64,000 nt of DNA from Schistocerca nitens (lineage: Eukaryota > Arthropoda > Insecta > Orthoptera > Acrididae): positions 14,831,140-14,895,139 of the forward strand of contig NC_064623.1 of assembly GCF_023898315.1 (NCBI RefSeq), given 5' to 3'. Under the pieces are notes generated by a model that did not search any database, was not told the origin of the DNA, and saw only the letters and a program-made list of their open reading frames with translations. Below are positions 44,300-55,454 of the stretch, in pieces. A program made the position numbers and the translations under genes. Numbering within the stretch: the stretch's first letter is position 1; each line of letters begins with the position of its first letter.

Positions 44300-45166
44300 T
44301 TGATGAAGAATGTTAAGAGAAGCAGGCGTCAAAGAGAAATTAAGTGAAGACATCTACGAGAAACCAATATTGTCTGGGAATTATTTTTGTACATGTGAAA
44401 CTCAAATATAACAGCCTTGCAAATGGTACTATACCAAATGTTCCCACTTACTTTTCATCTGGCGAAAGAAATGTGACCGCGTATACGTATATAACGAGAA
44501 ATATTGTAAAATATGTTAGCATGGTATTGGTCTCTGCTTTCAAGGTCATTATGTTTTTGAAGAATTCTACACGCGCAGTCCGTCACTCATGGACATCTGC
44601 CGAGAACTTTGAACAAGATGAAACGTCCTGATAATATTAGCGCAAAAAGACAAGTGGGCCCTTGCTAAGCGACATTTATACAGGCAACGACATCTCGCAC
44701 GTGCATACACCCACACCTCCCACGGAGCCCAGCAAGTGATTCCACAAAAGGGATTCAATTTTCTGCTGGCACTGAACTCAACACAGTGCCAAAGAAAAGA
44801 CCGTTTTAGCTCCAGTTCCCTTTTTTATAGGCCTGTAGATGAAGGACTTACAGCAGGCGAGGTCTCATCTTTTCAAAAAGTCCTGTCGACAGAAGACGAA
44901 GTGTTCAAAAGGTAAATAAATGAGCAAAGCTGCTTTAGAATTCCTTTTGAGCTATATTTAATGCTCTTCGGAGAAGCCAGATAAGCACGTGAAAGATGAG
45001 ATATCAGCTTAAGTTACAGTGTACAATGTGATGCCTGGCAGCCGGAAACCTCTGTGCTATCAGTTTAGTATGCTTATTGCGTTCCCGAGACTATAATTCC
45101 TAAGATTTCCGTGACATTTTCACTCCAATTTTCAATATACTGAAGATACATCAAACGCTAGGGCCT
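44300..45166. other. Unassigned intronic sequence
   Basis: No supported coding or repeat features. Confidence 0.3.
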
Positions 45167-45170
45167 GTAT

Positions 45171-46515
45171 TTCTTGTTGTTGTTGTGGTCTTCAGTCCTG
45201 AGACTGGTTTGATGCAGCTCTCCATGCTACTCTATCCTGTGCAAGCTTTTTCATCTCCCAGTACTTACAGCAAACTACATCCTTCTGAATGTGTTTAGTG
45301 TATTCATCTCTTGGTCTCCCTCTACGATTTTTACCCTCCACGCTGCCCTCCAGTACTAAACTGGGGATCCCTTGATGGCTCAGAACATGTCCTACCAACC
45401 GATCCCTTCTTCTAGTCAAGTTGTGCCACACACTTCTCTTCTCCCCAATCCTATTCAATACCTCCTCATTAGTTATATGATCTACCCATCTAATCTTCAG
45501 CATTCTTCTGCAGCACCACAATTCGAAAGCTTCTATTCTCTTCTTGTCCAAACTAGTTATCGTCCATGTTTCACTTCCATACATGGCTACGCTCCATACA
45601 AATACTTTTACTGACACTGAAATCTATACTCGATGTTAACAAATTTCTCTTCTTCAGAAACGCTTTCCTTGCCATAGCCAGTCTACATTTTATATCCTCT
45701 CTACTTCGACCATCATCAGTTATTTTGCTCCCGAAATAGCAAAACTCCTTTAATACTTTAAGTGTCTCATTTCCTAATCTAATTCCCTCAGCGTCACCTG
45801 ACTTAATTCGACTACATTCCATTATCCTCGTTTTGCTTTTGTTGATGTTCATCTTATACCCTCCTTTCATGACACTGTCCATTCCGTTCAACTGCTCTTG
45901 CAAGTCCTTTGCTGTCTCCGACAGAATTACAATGTCATCGGTGAACCTCAAAGTTTTTATTTCTTCTCCACGGATTTTAATACCTACTCCGAACATTTCT
46001 TTTGTTTCCTTTGCTGCTTGCTCAATATACAGATTGAATAACATCGGGGAGAGGCTACAACCCTGTCTCACTCCCTTCCCAACCACTGCACCCCTTTCAT
46101 GTCCTTCGACTCTTATAACTGCCATCTGGTTTCTTGTAAATAGCCTTTCGGTCCCTGTATTTTACCCCTGCTACCTTCAGAATTTGAAAGAGAGTATTCC
46201 AGTCAACATTGTCAAAAGCTTTCTCTAAGTCTACAAATGCTAGAAACGTAGGTTTGCCTTTCCTTAATCTAGCTTCTAATATAAGTCGTAGGGTCAGTAT
46301 TGCCTCACGTGTTCCAATATTTCTACGGAATCCAAACTGATCTTCCCCGAGGTCAGCTTCTACCAGTTTTTCCATTCGTCTGTAGAGAATACGCGTTAGT
46401 ATTTTGCATCCGTGACTTATTAAACTAATTGTTCGGTAATTTTCACATCTGTCAGCACCTGCTTTCTTTGGGATCGGAATTATTATATTCTTCTTGAAGT
46501 CTGAGGGTATTTCTT
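45171..46515 (-). pseudogene. RTE LINE copy B
   Basis: Minus strand: EDQFGFRRNIGTREAILTLR, AFVDLEKAFDNVDWNTLFQI (palm A), KGVRQGCSLSPMLFNLYIEQ (palm B), LRFTDDIVILSE (palm C, FTDD with both Asp), then a C-terminus with shifts near 46110 and 45600, ending SNQSQD. The 3' tail is (CAA)n, forward TTGTTGTTGTTG at 45174-45186. GTATTTCTT occurs at both ends (45167-45175 and 46507-46515), though part of it is also element sequence. It faces copy C in inverted orientation. Confidence 0.88.
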
Positions 46516-46544
46516 AAGTTCTCCATTACTTTTACTTTTAAAAT

Positions 46545-48870
46545 TAGTCAGGGCTCTGACGGCGTGGGACATTCCGTTTCGGAAATCGTCAGGAAACGCA
46601 ATACTCCGAGATCCACAGCCTCAAGAGTGTGCCGAGAATACCCCATTACAGGCTTTGTCTCTCACCACGGACAATACGGTGGCTGAGGTCCTTCACTTAA
46701 CGACCGAGAGCGGCGGTATTCGCGTAGAGTTGTCAGTGCTGACAGACAAGCAATACTAGGGACGTACGGCGAACGTAACCGTTTGAACGGTGTGGAGGAA
46801 TTTGGCGTTAATGGGCTACCCCTGCAAATAACCGACGCGAGTGCTTTTGCTAACACCCCGTGCAGCGCCTCTCTTGACTTGGTAACCATATCGGTTGGAC
46901 TGCAGACGACTGGAAAACGATGGCCTAGTGAAGAGTCCGACAGAGCACTGAAAGACCTAAGTCGAAGCAAGGCCCCAGGAGTAGACAACATTCCATTAGA
47001 ACTACTGACAGCCTTGGGAGAGCCAGCCCTGACAAAACTCTACCACCTGGTGAGCAAGATGTATGAGACAGTTTACGGCTGCAAAATACAAACGCAAATT
47101 CTTTACAGACGAATGGAAAAACTGGTAGAACCCGATCTCGGGGAAGATGAGTTTGGATTCCGTAGAAATATTGGAGCACGTGAGGCAATGCTGGCCCTAC
47201 GACTTATTTTAGAAGACAGATTAATGAAATGTAAACCTACGTTTCTAGCATTTGTAGACTTAGAGAAAGCTTTCGACAAGGTTGACTGGAAGACTTTCTT
47301 TCAAATTCTAAAGATGGCAGGGGTAAAATACAGGGGGCGAAAGGCTATTTACAATTTGTACAGAAACCAGATGGCAGTTATAAGAGTTGAGGGGCATGAA
47401 AGGGAAGCAGTTGGGTGAAGGGAGTGAGACAGGGTTGCAGCCTATCCCCAATGTTGTTCAATCTGTATGTTGAGCAAGCAGTAAAAGAAACAAAAGAAAA
47501 ATTCGGTGCAGGTATTAAAATCCATGGAGAAGAAATAAAAACTTTGAGGTTCGCCGACGACATTGTAATTCTGTCAGAGACACCAAAGGACTTGCAAGAG
47601 CAGATGAACGTAATGGACAGTGTCTTGAAAGGAGGATATAAGATGAACATCAACAAAAGAAAAACGAAGATAATGCAATGTAGTCGAATTCAGTCGTGTG
47701 ATGCTGAGGGAATTAGATTACGAAATTAGACACTTAAAGTAGTAGGTGACTTTTGCTATTTGGGGAGCAAAATAACTGATGATGGTCGAAGTAGAGAGGG
47801 TATAAAATGTAGACTGGCAATGGTAAGGAAAGCGTTTCTGAAGAAGAGAAATTTGTTAACATCGAGTATAGATTTAAACGTCAGGAAGTCGTTTCTGAAA
47901 GTATTTGTATGGAGCGTAGCCATGTATGGAAGTGAAACATGGTCGATAAATAGTTTGGACAAGAAGAGAATAGAAGCTGTGCTACAGAAGAGTGCTGAAG
48001 ATTTGATGGGCAGATCATGTAACTAATGAGGAGGTACTGAATAGAATACGTGAGAAGAGGATTTGGTGGCACAACTTGACTAGAAGATGGGATCGGTTGG
48101 TAGGACATGTTCTGAGGCATCAAAGGATCACCAATTTAGTATTGGAGGGCATCAGGAGGGTAAATATCGTATAGGGAGACCAAGAGATGAATACACTAAG
48201 GAGATTCAGAAAGATGTAGGTTCCAGTAGGTACTGGGAGATGAAGAAGCTTGCACAGGATAGAGTAGCGACAACTGTCAGTTCAGTCACGATTTCAGTTG
48301 GGAAGAGGTAATGCTAGAGTTGGAGTGTGGCGGAGACACAATGAAGCCATGGACTCAAGCTGTCAACAAGGCACTGTGCAGCTGATGTTTGCTCCATAAT
48401 GGTGTTGGCTGGGTTTACATGGGATGGACCAGCTCTTCTGGTCCAACTGAAACTATCATTTACTGGAAATGCTTGTGTTCAGCTACCAGCAGACCACTTG
48501 TGGCCCTTCATGTACTCCGTGTTCTCAGACAACGACGTCATTTCACCAGGCCACAATTGACCACGAACGGTTAGAAGAACATTCCGAACAATTCGACCGA
48601 ATGATTTGGCATCCCTCATCGCCCAACATGGAAACGCATCGATTATTTTTGGGACACAGTGGAGAGGTGAGTTCGTGCACTACATCCTGCCACAGCAACG
48701 CTTTCGAAGTTATAGATGCCTATAGATGCTGCGGGGCCTTAGTATTTCTGTAGGGGACTTCCATGGACTTGTTGAGTCCATTTCACATAGAGTTGCAGCA
48801 CTGTGCCAGGCAGAAGGATGTCAGAAAAGATATTAGCAGGCATCCCCTGACATTTGTCATGTCAGTGTAA
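46545..48870 (+). mobile_element. Tc1-like element split by RTE copy C
   Basis: The left part (46545-46930) and right part (48281-48870) are halves of one Tc1-type element. The right part has HFTRPQLTTNG-like reading where MDDNAPCHRA would be, then EEHSEQFDRMIWHPSSPNME, the SPD/Glu region with damage, and a terminal CCTGACATTTGTCATGTCAG. The 5' terminal repeat and helix-turn-helix are missing. Many shifts are present. Confidence 0.7.
46931..48280 (+). pseudogene. RTE LINE copy C
   Basis: Reads DRALKDLSRSKAPGVDNIPL, a deletion after SKMYET, EDEFGFRRNIGAREAMLALR, AFVDLEKAFDKVDW (palm A), a shift at about 47415, KGVRQGCSLSPMLFNLYVEQ (palm B) and LRFADDIVILSE (palm C intact). The C-terminal region then has several shifts and breaks at about 48272 without a tail. 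It is inserted in the Tc1 at AGTC(A/C)CGA-like sequence. Confidence 0.88.
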
Positions 48871-49853
48871 ATACAATACATTTCTAGACAGGTGCATTAC
48901 AATCCACTAGCCACCAGCTACAAGGGAGAACCTGTGAGAGTCTATGAGTCTGTATGTCTATGTGGATCAACAAATCACCACGTACGGGCTCTGCCAGTGC
49001 TATATGTGGCCCTGCTGTGAGAACTGAGGTGCACGCTGCTGACTTTGCGACCTCGAGCCGGCATGCCAACTGCGCGCCTGCTTCAACTGCTGCCACCCTG
49101 CCCTGGTGGTCTGCAGTCTGAGCCCGGGCTCGTGCAGCAGTTCAGTCGCTATCGCCTGTACGAGCAAACTCCACGCTGCCTACCTCTACTCGCATGCGCA
49201 CACACTTTTTCTGGGAGCCGGCTCACTCACACCATGCTTCCGCATGCCTCGACATGCCCGGTCTGAGTAGCAAGGCTCCCTCTTGTAGGGTGCCTCCAGC
49301 TGCCGGAGTCAGCGTCCTCGCCATCATTGTTTGGCTGGACATGTGTTGCCAGGCTGTCTGCCGACACCTTCACCCATTTTCCAGCCATACACAGCTTAAG
49401 TTCCGGGGCATCAACCTCTATGAGCAGTCTTACGTCAGCTGTAGTTTGCTGAGCCGTCAATGAATGTTTTAGCAACGATGTGGTGGTATTCTACTGGTTG
49501 CCTGACCTCCGCCAACCCAGTTCCAACACCCACCACAGAGGCCTGTCACTCCTGGCCTCTTTAAATTGTACCACTAAAAATACTGATGTCTGCAGTTGCA
49601 TTCAGGACGTCATCTCCAACTGCAATGTACATTTCAACAGTAATGTTTTGGTAAGTGGGCTTGATATTTTTGTAGCCTCTGTTTCTCTGTTCTTGTACAC
49701 TACTAGACTGGATAGAATTGACGTGTTAGGAATTTCAAAGCATATTTAGTGAAACCTGAGGGACCTGCAGATTTGTTACAGTTTATTGTACAGAGTACTA
49801 TTTATCACCAGTGAAGCGTCAACATCGTAATTTGGCACACATATCGCTATGTA
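48871..49853. other. Unassigned intronic sequence
   Basis: GC-rich from 49010 to 49330, otherwise plain. No family recognised; it might be part of a retroelement but nothing supports a call. Confidence 0.3.
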
Positions 49854-49855
49854 CC

Positions 49856-50518
49856 GGGTGATTAAAAAGTCAGTATAAATTAAAATATTTGAAAACTGAA
49901 TAAATCACGGAATAATGTAGCTAGAGAAGTACAAATTGACACACATGCTTGGAATGACATGGGGTTTTATTAGAACCAAAAAAATACAAAAGTTCAAAAA
50001 ATGTCCGACACATGGCGCTTCATCTGATCAGAACAGCAATAACTAGCATAACAAAGTAAGACAAAGCAAAGATGATGTTCTTTACAGGAAATGCTCAATA
50101 TGTCCACCATCATTCGTCAACAATAGCTGTAGTCGAGGAATAATGATGTGAATAGCACTGTAAAGCATGTCCGGAGTTATGGTGAGGCATTGGCGTCGGA
50201 AGTTGTCTTACAGCATCACTAGAGATGTCGGTCGATCACGATACACTTGCGACTTCAGGTAACCCCAAAGCCAATAATCGCACGGACTGAGGTCTGGGGA
50301 CATGGGAGGCCAAGCATGACGAAAGTGGCGGCTGAGCACACGATCATCACCAAACGACGCGTGCAAGGAATCTTTCACGCGCCTAGCAATACTTTTTTTT
50401 TTGTTTCTAATAAAATCCCATATCATTCCAAGCACGTGTGTCAATTTTTACCTCTCTATCTACATTATTCCGTGCTTTATTAAGTTTTCAAATTTATACT
50501 AACTTTTTGATCACCCAG
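49856..50518 (-). mobile_element. mariner-family deletion derivative with about 120-bp TIRs
   Basis: Ends are CGGGTGATTAAAAAGTCAGT and CTGGGTGATCAAAAAGTTAG (right, reverse complement), alike for about 120 bp and flanked by TA (49854-49855 and 50519-50520). Only the transposase C-terminus remains (50208-50330: AWPPMSPDLSPCDYWLWGYL, third Asp present). At 663 bp it is non-autonomous. Confidence 0.88.
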
Positions 50519-50900
50519 TACATGCAGGAAGCCTGTAGCGCAAGCTGACAGTATGGGTACAAGGCACGTTATCGGAGTCTCGATGGGCTGTGACCAATCA
50601 TGATACAGGGTTAACTAGCTGGGGCAGTAGAGGTAAGAACTTCATTTGTGTTCCTTCTCTCGATCCTATTGCAACTAGAACAGTGGCTCTTTTTTTTTTG
50701 GGGGGGGGGGTGGACGGGGGGAGTAAACTGACTGAGGATGTGTCACTATCTGGAAGCTATTGGAAGTCTGGGTAGTTGGTCAGATGACGTACATTTGCAC
50801 ATCACCAAGCTATAGCTACTGAGTGAGGCAAAGGCATATATGTATCATGAAGGGCTGAATAAGGCATACACAACTGAACAACTCAGGAACGGACTCCAAT
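50519..50900. other. Unassigned spacer with a T10/G10 run
   Basis: A T-run followed by a G-run at about 50690-50710; nothing else seen. Confidence 0.4.
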
Positions 50901-50929
50901 TGCGATTCTGCAGGCAGCATAACACTAGA

Positions 50930-52900
50930 TTATTTGGGGAATAATTTAACGAGATGCCCCAAAAGCGAAACGAGTCAGTGGAAATATTCTTGGACACAAG
51001 TAGGCAAATGAATGCACTACTTGTTAGTTAACCTAGGATGCGGATAAAATAATTCTGCAACCTGCAGAACACAGACTGTTAGATGTGTTTTTGAGAGGAC
51101 TTGCACCTGATTTGTTGAGGAGGCTACAGATGGAGAATCCAAAGGATTTGGCTACTGCCATTAAATTGGGGACAGGACGTCAAACCGGCCGACTTGGAGC
51201 AGGAGAGGCACCACAGGACATTTTAATTTCCACTGTCTATACTTTTACAAGTAAATTCATAAAACTTTGTCAGCATGACCAGGAAGGATTCAGGATTGAC
51301 ACTCGTAGCAGCGGAAGTTCAAAAACATAACAAAATAATTTTTTTTACATGTCAAATTTCATCATTTTTTCACTTACTATTGGCTGCATTTGTTACTATA
51401 GGTACATTTTTCTTCATAAGTAAGAGAGACTGTTCGATGAATTTTGCCCAGCATACAAGCCATGCTTACAGGTGTCTGAAACTCTAGAATCTATTTAATT
51501 TATGAAAAAATGAATGAGCTGTTACGTTTTAAACTTTATGTTTAGAAAAAAATCAAATTTTGTTGTTAATTATCTCAATTTTCACCACAGTTTTTAATAG
51601 ATTTGGAAAATTCTAGAGTTTCATAAAACTGCAAGTATGGTTTGTATGCTGTGCAAAATTCATCGAAGAATCTCTCTTACTTGTGAAGAAAAATGCACCT
51701 ATAGCAACAAATGCAGCCAACAGTAAGTGAAAAAATGATGAAATTTCATATCTAAAAAAAAATTATTTTGGTATGTTTTTGCACTTCCACTGCAATGAGT
51801 GTGAATTCTGAATCCTTCCTGGTCATGCTGACAAAGTTTTATGAATTTATTTGTAAAAGTATAGACAGTAGAAAATAAAATGTCCTGTGGTGCGTCTCCT
51901 GCTCCAAGTCGGCCCGTTTGATGTCCTACCCCCCTTAAGACTGCTATGGCACTGACGGAAGCTGACTTAACAACTTGGATGCAGGATAAACAGAGCTTTT
52001 ATAGGTGTGGACATGTGGTCTGTACTCGTAAATAATTCTGCCAATCACAATACTGTGAGTGTGGGGAGGTGGTGCATTAGGTGTTGGGTCCTGACATAAA
52101 ATGCAAAGTGGACAATGATGTAAGAGTTCGTTAAACGGCAACAGGAATTCATAAACTGCCAGATGACATTCCCAGTAAAGCATAATGCTGCAAAGGCGTA
52201 TGTAAAGGCAAGATTGTTACTTGGTCGGTGTGATGAAAGGAATGCAACGTAAGTTTTTAGTGGGCACAGGAAGTCATGTGTCAGCGACTACTCTAGACCT
52301 GCTGGGTAGGGAGGGAATGAGTTCTCCATGATATAGATTGTGTGGAGTAGGGGACAATCTTGTGGCATCACTCGTAGCAACATTGGACAGTTTCTCTACT
52401 AGAGTAGGGAGTGTTCAGGAATATATGGAAGTATTGCCCCACGCAATTGGGGGGGTGGGAGGGTGGGGTGTACTGTACAATCCTAAGGCCGGATTGTATG
52501 TATGAGCATCATGCAAAAGTTGATCTTCTACTGCACACCGTTGAAGTCATGAAGGTGGAACCAAGTAAACTGCATTCACGTTCATTAAAGCTCAGTTTGC
52601 ATGATAAAGTATCAATAGGTATGGGAAAATTGCTCTCATAGAGTGTGGATACAGATCTACCAAATGATGTTTTGTATATTATAGAGGAATTGGAACACAG
52701 TGACGAAATAGATACTTCACATTGTTTTTTACATAGAAGCATTGCACGTATGCCGGAAGTAAATGGAGATTTCACGCTTCTGGTGGCTGTGGGTAATTTT
52801 GGCCATGACAAAGTGAATCTGTGAAAAGGATTATTGATTGTCAGTTTGGGTGTCCTAATTGAGAGGGAGCGAGTGGAGACCTTTTCCACAAGGTATCCAT
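50930..52900 (+). pseudogene. Gag-protease retroelement relic
   Basis: Plus-strand blocks: FNEMPQKRNESVEIFLDTSR and LRGLAPDLLRRLQMENPKDL (gag, 50940-51160). After a foldback insertion comes AMALTEADLTTWMQDKQ and a damaged CCHC knuckle FYRCGHVVCTRK (about 51990-52030). Then RKFLVGTGSHVSATTLDLLG (about 52247-52310), a retroviral-type aspartic protease in which the catalytic Asp of DTGS is Gly. Many stops. An LTR-type origin is likely but no LTRs were found. Confidence 0.6.
51164..51934. mobile_element. TTAA-flanked foldback element
   Basis: Inverted arms of about 330 bp: left from 51164 (GGACAGGACGTCAAACCGGC), right ending 51934 (reverse complement GTAGGACATCAAACGGGCCG). They are flanked by TTAA (51160-51163 and 51935-51938). 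It interrupts the gag relic between AIK and AMALTEAD. There is no transposase. TTAA and G-rich ends recall the Kolobok-like element at 4457. Confidence 0.75.
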
Positions 52901-53378
52901 CAATGCATCTGTATTACATGAAAAAGTACAGTATTTAAAAGGAAAAGATAAGACAGTTATGGAAAATCTGTTGATATGATTAACGGATTTGCCATTGCCA
53001 TCAGTCCGCGAGTTGTGCCCACGGAAGAACTAAAGGCCAGTGTGGAAGCAGGCATTCGCAGTGCTGTGGAAGTATTGGCCCACCCAAAGCCTCCAAAAAG
53101 TAATTTAACTGTGGGTGAGAGGAATGCCATAAACGCCTGAATCAGGACGACAGCATTATCATTTTCTCCTCTAACAAGTGAAATGCGAGGCTTGTTTTAG
53201 ATGTGCCCAACTACTGTAGTAAGATTAACGACTTAGTAGATCAGCAGACGTAGAGAAAACTGACAAAGTTATTAGAACTGTTACACGGCTGATAAAACGT
53301 CCTCTGTCCAACAGAGCGTACAGAAGAGTCAGTTCAGTTCAGTTGGCCACCACCACCAGCCTATGGATTGCCGAGGAC

Positions 53379-53380
<2 letters not shown>

Positions 53381-53420
<40 letters not shown>
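53381..53420 (+). repeat. Pure A40 tract
   Basis: Forty consecutive A within the Penelope coding region, between AYGLPRT and MRPIVSA, where a Lys-containing loop is normal. No duplication flanks it, so slippage expansion is more likely than a retroposed tail. Confidence 0.8.
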
Positions 53421-53421
<1 letters not shown>

Positions 53422-53970
53422 ATGTACCGATGAGACCTATAGTGAGTGCCATTGGTTAACACACACATTTAATTGTCAAGTCTTTGATAACATTATTACT
53501 ACCATACGTGGGCCGGCCGGACTCCTATACCAAGAATTCGGCACATTTTATCAGTAAATTAATTCGCATAGTGGTCCAGCCAGAGGACACATTAGTTGTT
53601 CTATGAGATTTCGGGAATACTTAATTTTGATGTTGCATCGTTATTTACTATGCTTCATCTCCACGAGATGTTACAACAGCTGAATCGGAGTTTTCGCCGC
53701 CTCACGACCACCTATTTCAAACGGAACGATGAGTTCCGTGAACAGCTGAATGGCGTGGTTATAGGGAGACCATCAAATCCAACCATAGCGAATTTTATTA
53801 TGGAAAAATTCGAGAAGTAGGCACTGGAAGGTGCCAACAAAAAACCGAATATTTGGTTCCGCTACGTAGATGATATGTTTGTTTTGTGGAGGCATGGCGG
53901 AGAGGAACTAGCTCATTTTCACAAACATCTCAACGGTGTTAATCCGAAGATTCAGTTTACTATGGAGGAA

Positions 53971-54219
53971 AGTCCGCCCCGATAACTGAGTGGTCAGCGT
54001 GACGGATTGCCGTCCTCCGGGCCCGGGTGCGATTCCCGACTGGGTCGCGGATTTTCTCCGCTCAGGGACTGGGTGCCGTGTTGTCTTCATCATCATTTCA
54101 TCCCCATCCGGCGCGCAGGTCGCCCAGTGTGGCGCCAAATGTAATAAGACCTGCACCAAGGCGGTCGGACCTGCCCCGTAAGGGGCCTCCCGGCCAATGA
54201 CACCAAACGCCCATTTCCA
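53971..54219 (+). mobile_element. tRNA-derived SINE (third family)
   Basis: Flanked by a 15-bp duplication TTTACTATGGAGGAA / TTTACCATGGAGGAA (53956-53970 and 54220-54234, one mismatch). The head has A box-like TGAGTGGTCAGCGTGA and B box GGGTGCGATTCCC. The body ends CGCCCATTTCCA. Inserted in Penelope relic 2. Confidence 0.9.
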
Positions 54220-55454
54220 TTTACCATGGAGGAAGCTGCAGGCAGAAGATTAACTTCTCTTGGTGTGCTACTTTTCAAGGGAGAAGATGGTAGCTGAGGC
54301 CACACAGTTTACAGAGAACCCACGCTCGGAGACTGTTACCGACACCAAGATTCGAACCACGATCGACGACAGAAGCGTGGCATTATAAAAACGTTGTCGG
54401 ATAAAGCAAGGAACATCTGTGAAGCAGACCTGCTTGCGGGGAATTAAAACACCTCAGCAACGTATTGCTCCAGAATAATGAGAGGTAAAAAGATCCTGAA
54501 GACCGCCAGGCAAACGTCAGAGCGATCCTTTGAAATCGAAAGTTTTCCTGCCTTTCAGTAGGTAATTTACTGACCGCAAAGGGAAAATCGTGAAAAAACA
54601 GAACATCGCGGTAATCTGGAAATCAACCCGGGAGATGCAGGATCACCTAAACTTGGCCAATCATGGTCGCAATCGCGGGAAGAGATTTGCGGAACATGTT
54701 TTGCAGCCAAAAGACCATTACTTTCATTTTGGTAGGGCTCAAGTACTCGCAGCGACAAGCGGGTTCCATGAAAGGCCATTCAGAGAGGCCATAGACATTG
54801 TCAAATGCACCAGATATTTCAACAGGACGGAGGAGAGAGTGAAATTGGTTGACGTCTGGATCCGGCTTCTGGAGAGGACGTGTACAAGTTTTCCACCATG
54901 GTGTCCTATCAATGGCGGAGAACGGCAACCAATAGCGCCCATTTGCACTCTTATGTTCAAACCACGTGATGGCACGCCACTGCACGGGAGCAAAGAATTT
55001 TACTGCCGTGAGTAGCGAGCGAGGGTGCAAATCGAATAAACCCGAAAAAAGCTGCGGTCCGCCATGAAAGTGTCCTTCGAAAATGATGACGAAACGTTGT
55101 GTTTCGATGTGAAATTCATTCGACTGTAGCATGATGGCCAGGAATATTTTGTTAATTGTGTCATTTCCGGCCGTGAAAGTTTACATTTTACAAAGTCTCT
55201 AGCCCGCCCCCGCCTGATGGAGGGAGCGTCATCGGCGAGCTACTGCCGTCACCGTTCCAGCGGCCGTGCGACGCTGAGAGTCGCCACAGCACCCGCTGAC
55301 AACACCACAACCCTTCACTGGCCACATACATCTCACGTCCTGGCGCATTGGCTTCTCTAAGCCTCGTCATGGCTTCCGTCGTTTGCTACGCAATAATTGT
55401 ATGTTTCAGCCATGACGTTTTCATGACGATACCCTGGACGAGTGCCAAGGATCG

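Larger units (their letters stand above)
52990..55130 (+). pseudogene. Penelope-like element relic 2
   Basis: Blocks: VVPTEELKASVEAGIRSAVE with KPPKSNLTVGERNAI, RLNQDDSIIIFSSNK, PPPAYGLPRT, then (A)40, MRPIVSAIG, FDVASLFTM, GVVIGRPSNPTIANFIMEKF, IWFRYVDDMFVLWRHGG (YVDD at about 53861), GHTVYREPTLGDCY and RQKRGIIKTLSDKARNICE. The C-terminal endonuclease remnant is LNLANHGRNRGKRFAEHVLQ ... HERPFREAIDIVK (54650-54815). Stops and shifts throughout. The end near 55085 has TGATGACGAAACGTTGTG, a hammerhead-like remnant without stem II. Confidence 0.82.

Noticed and set aside
53381-53420. Poly(A) tail of a retroposed gene
   Set aside because: Penelope protein homology continues on both sides and no target duplication is present.
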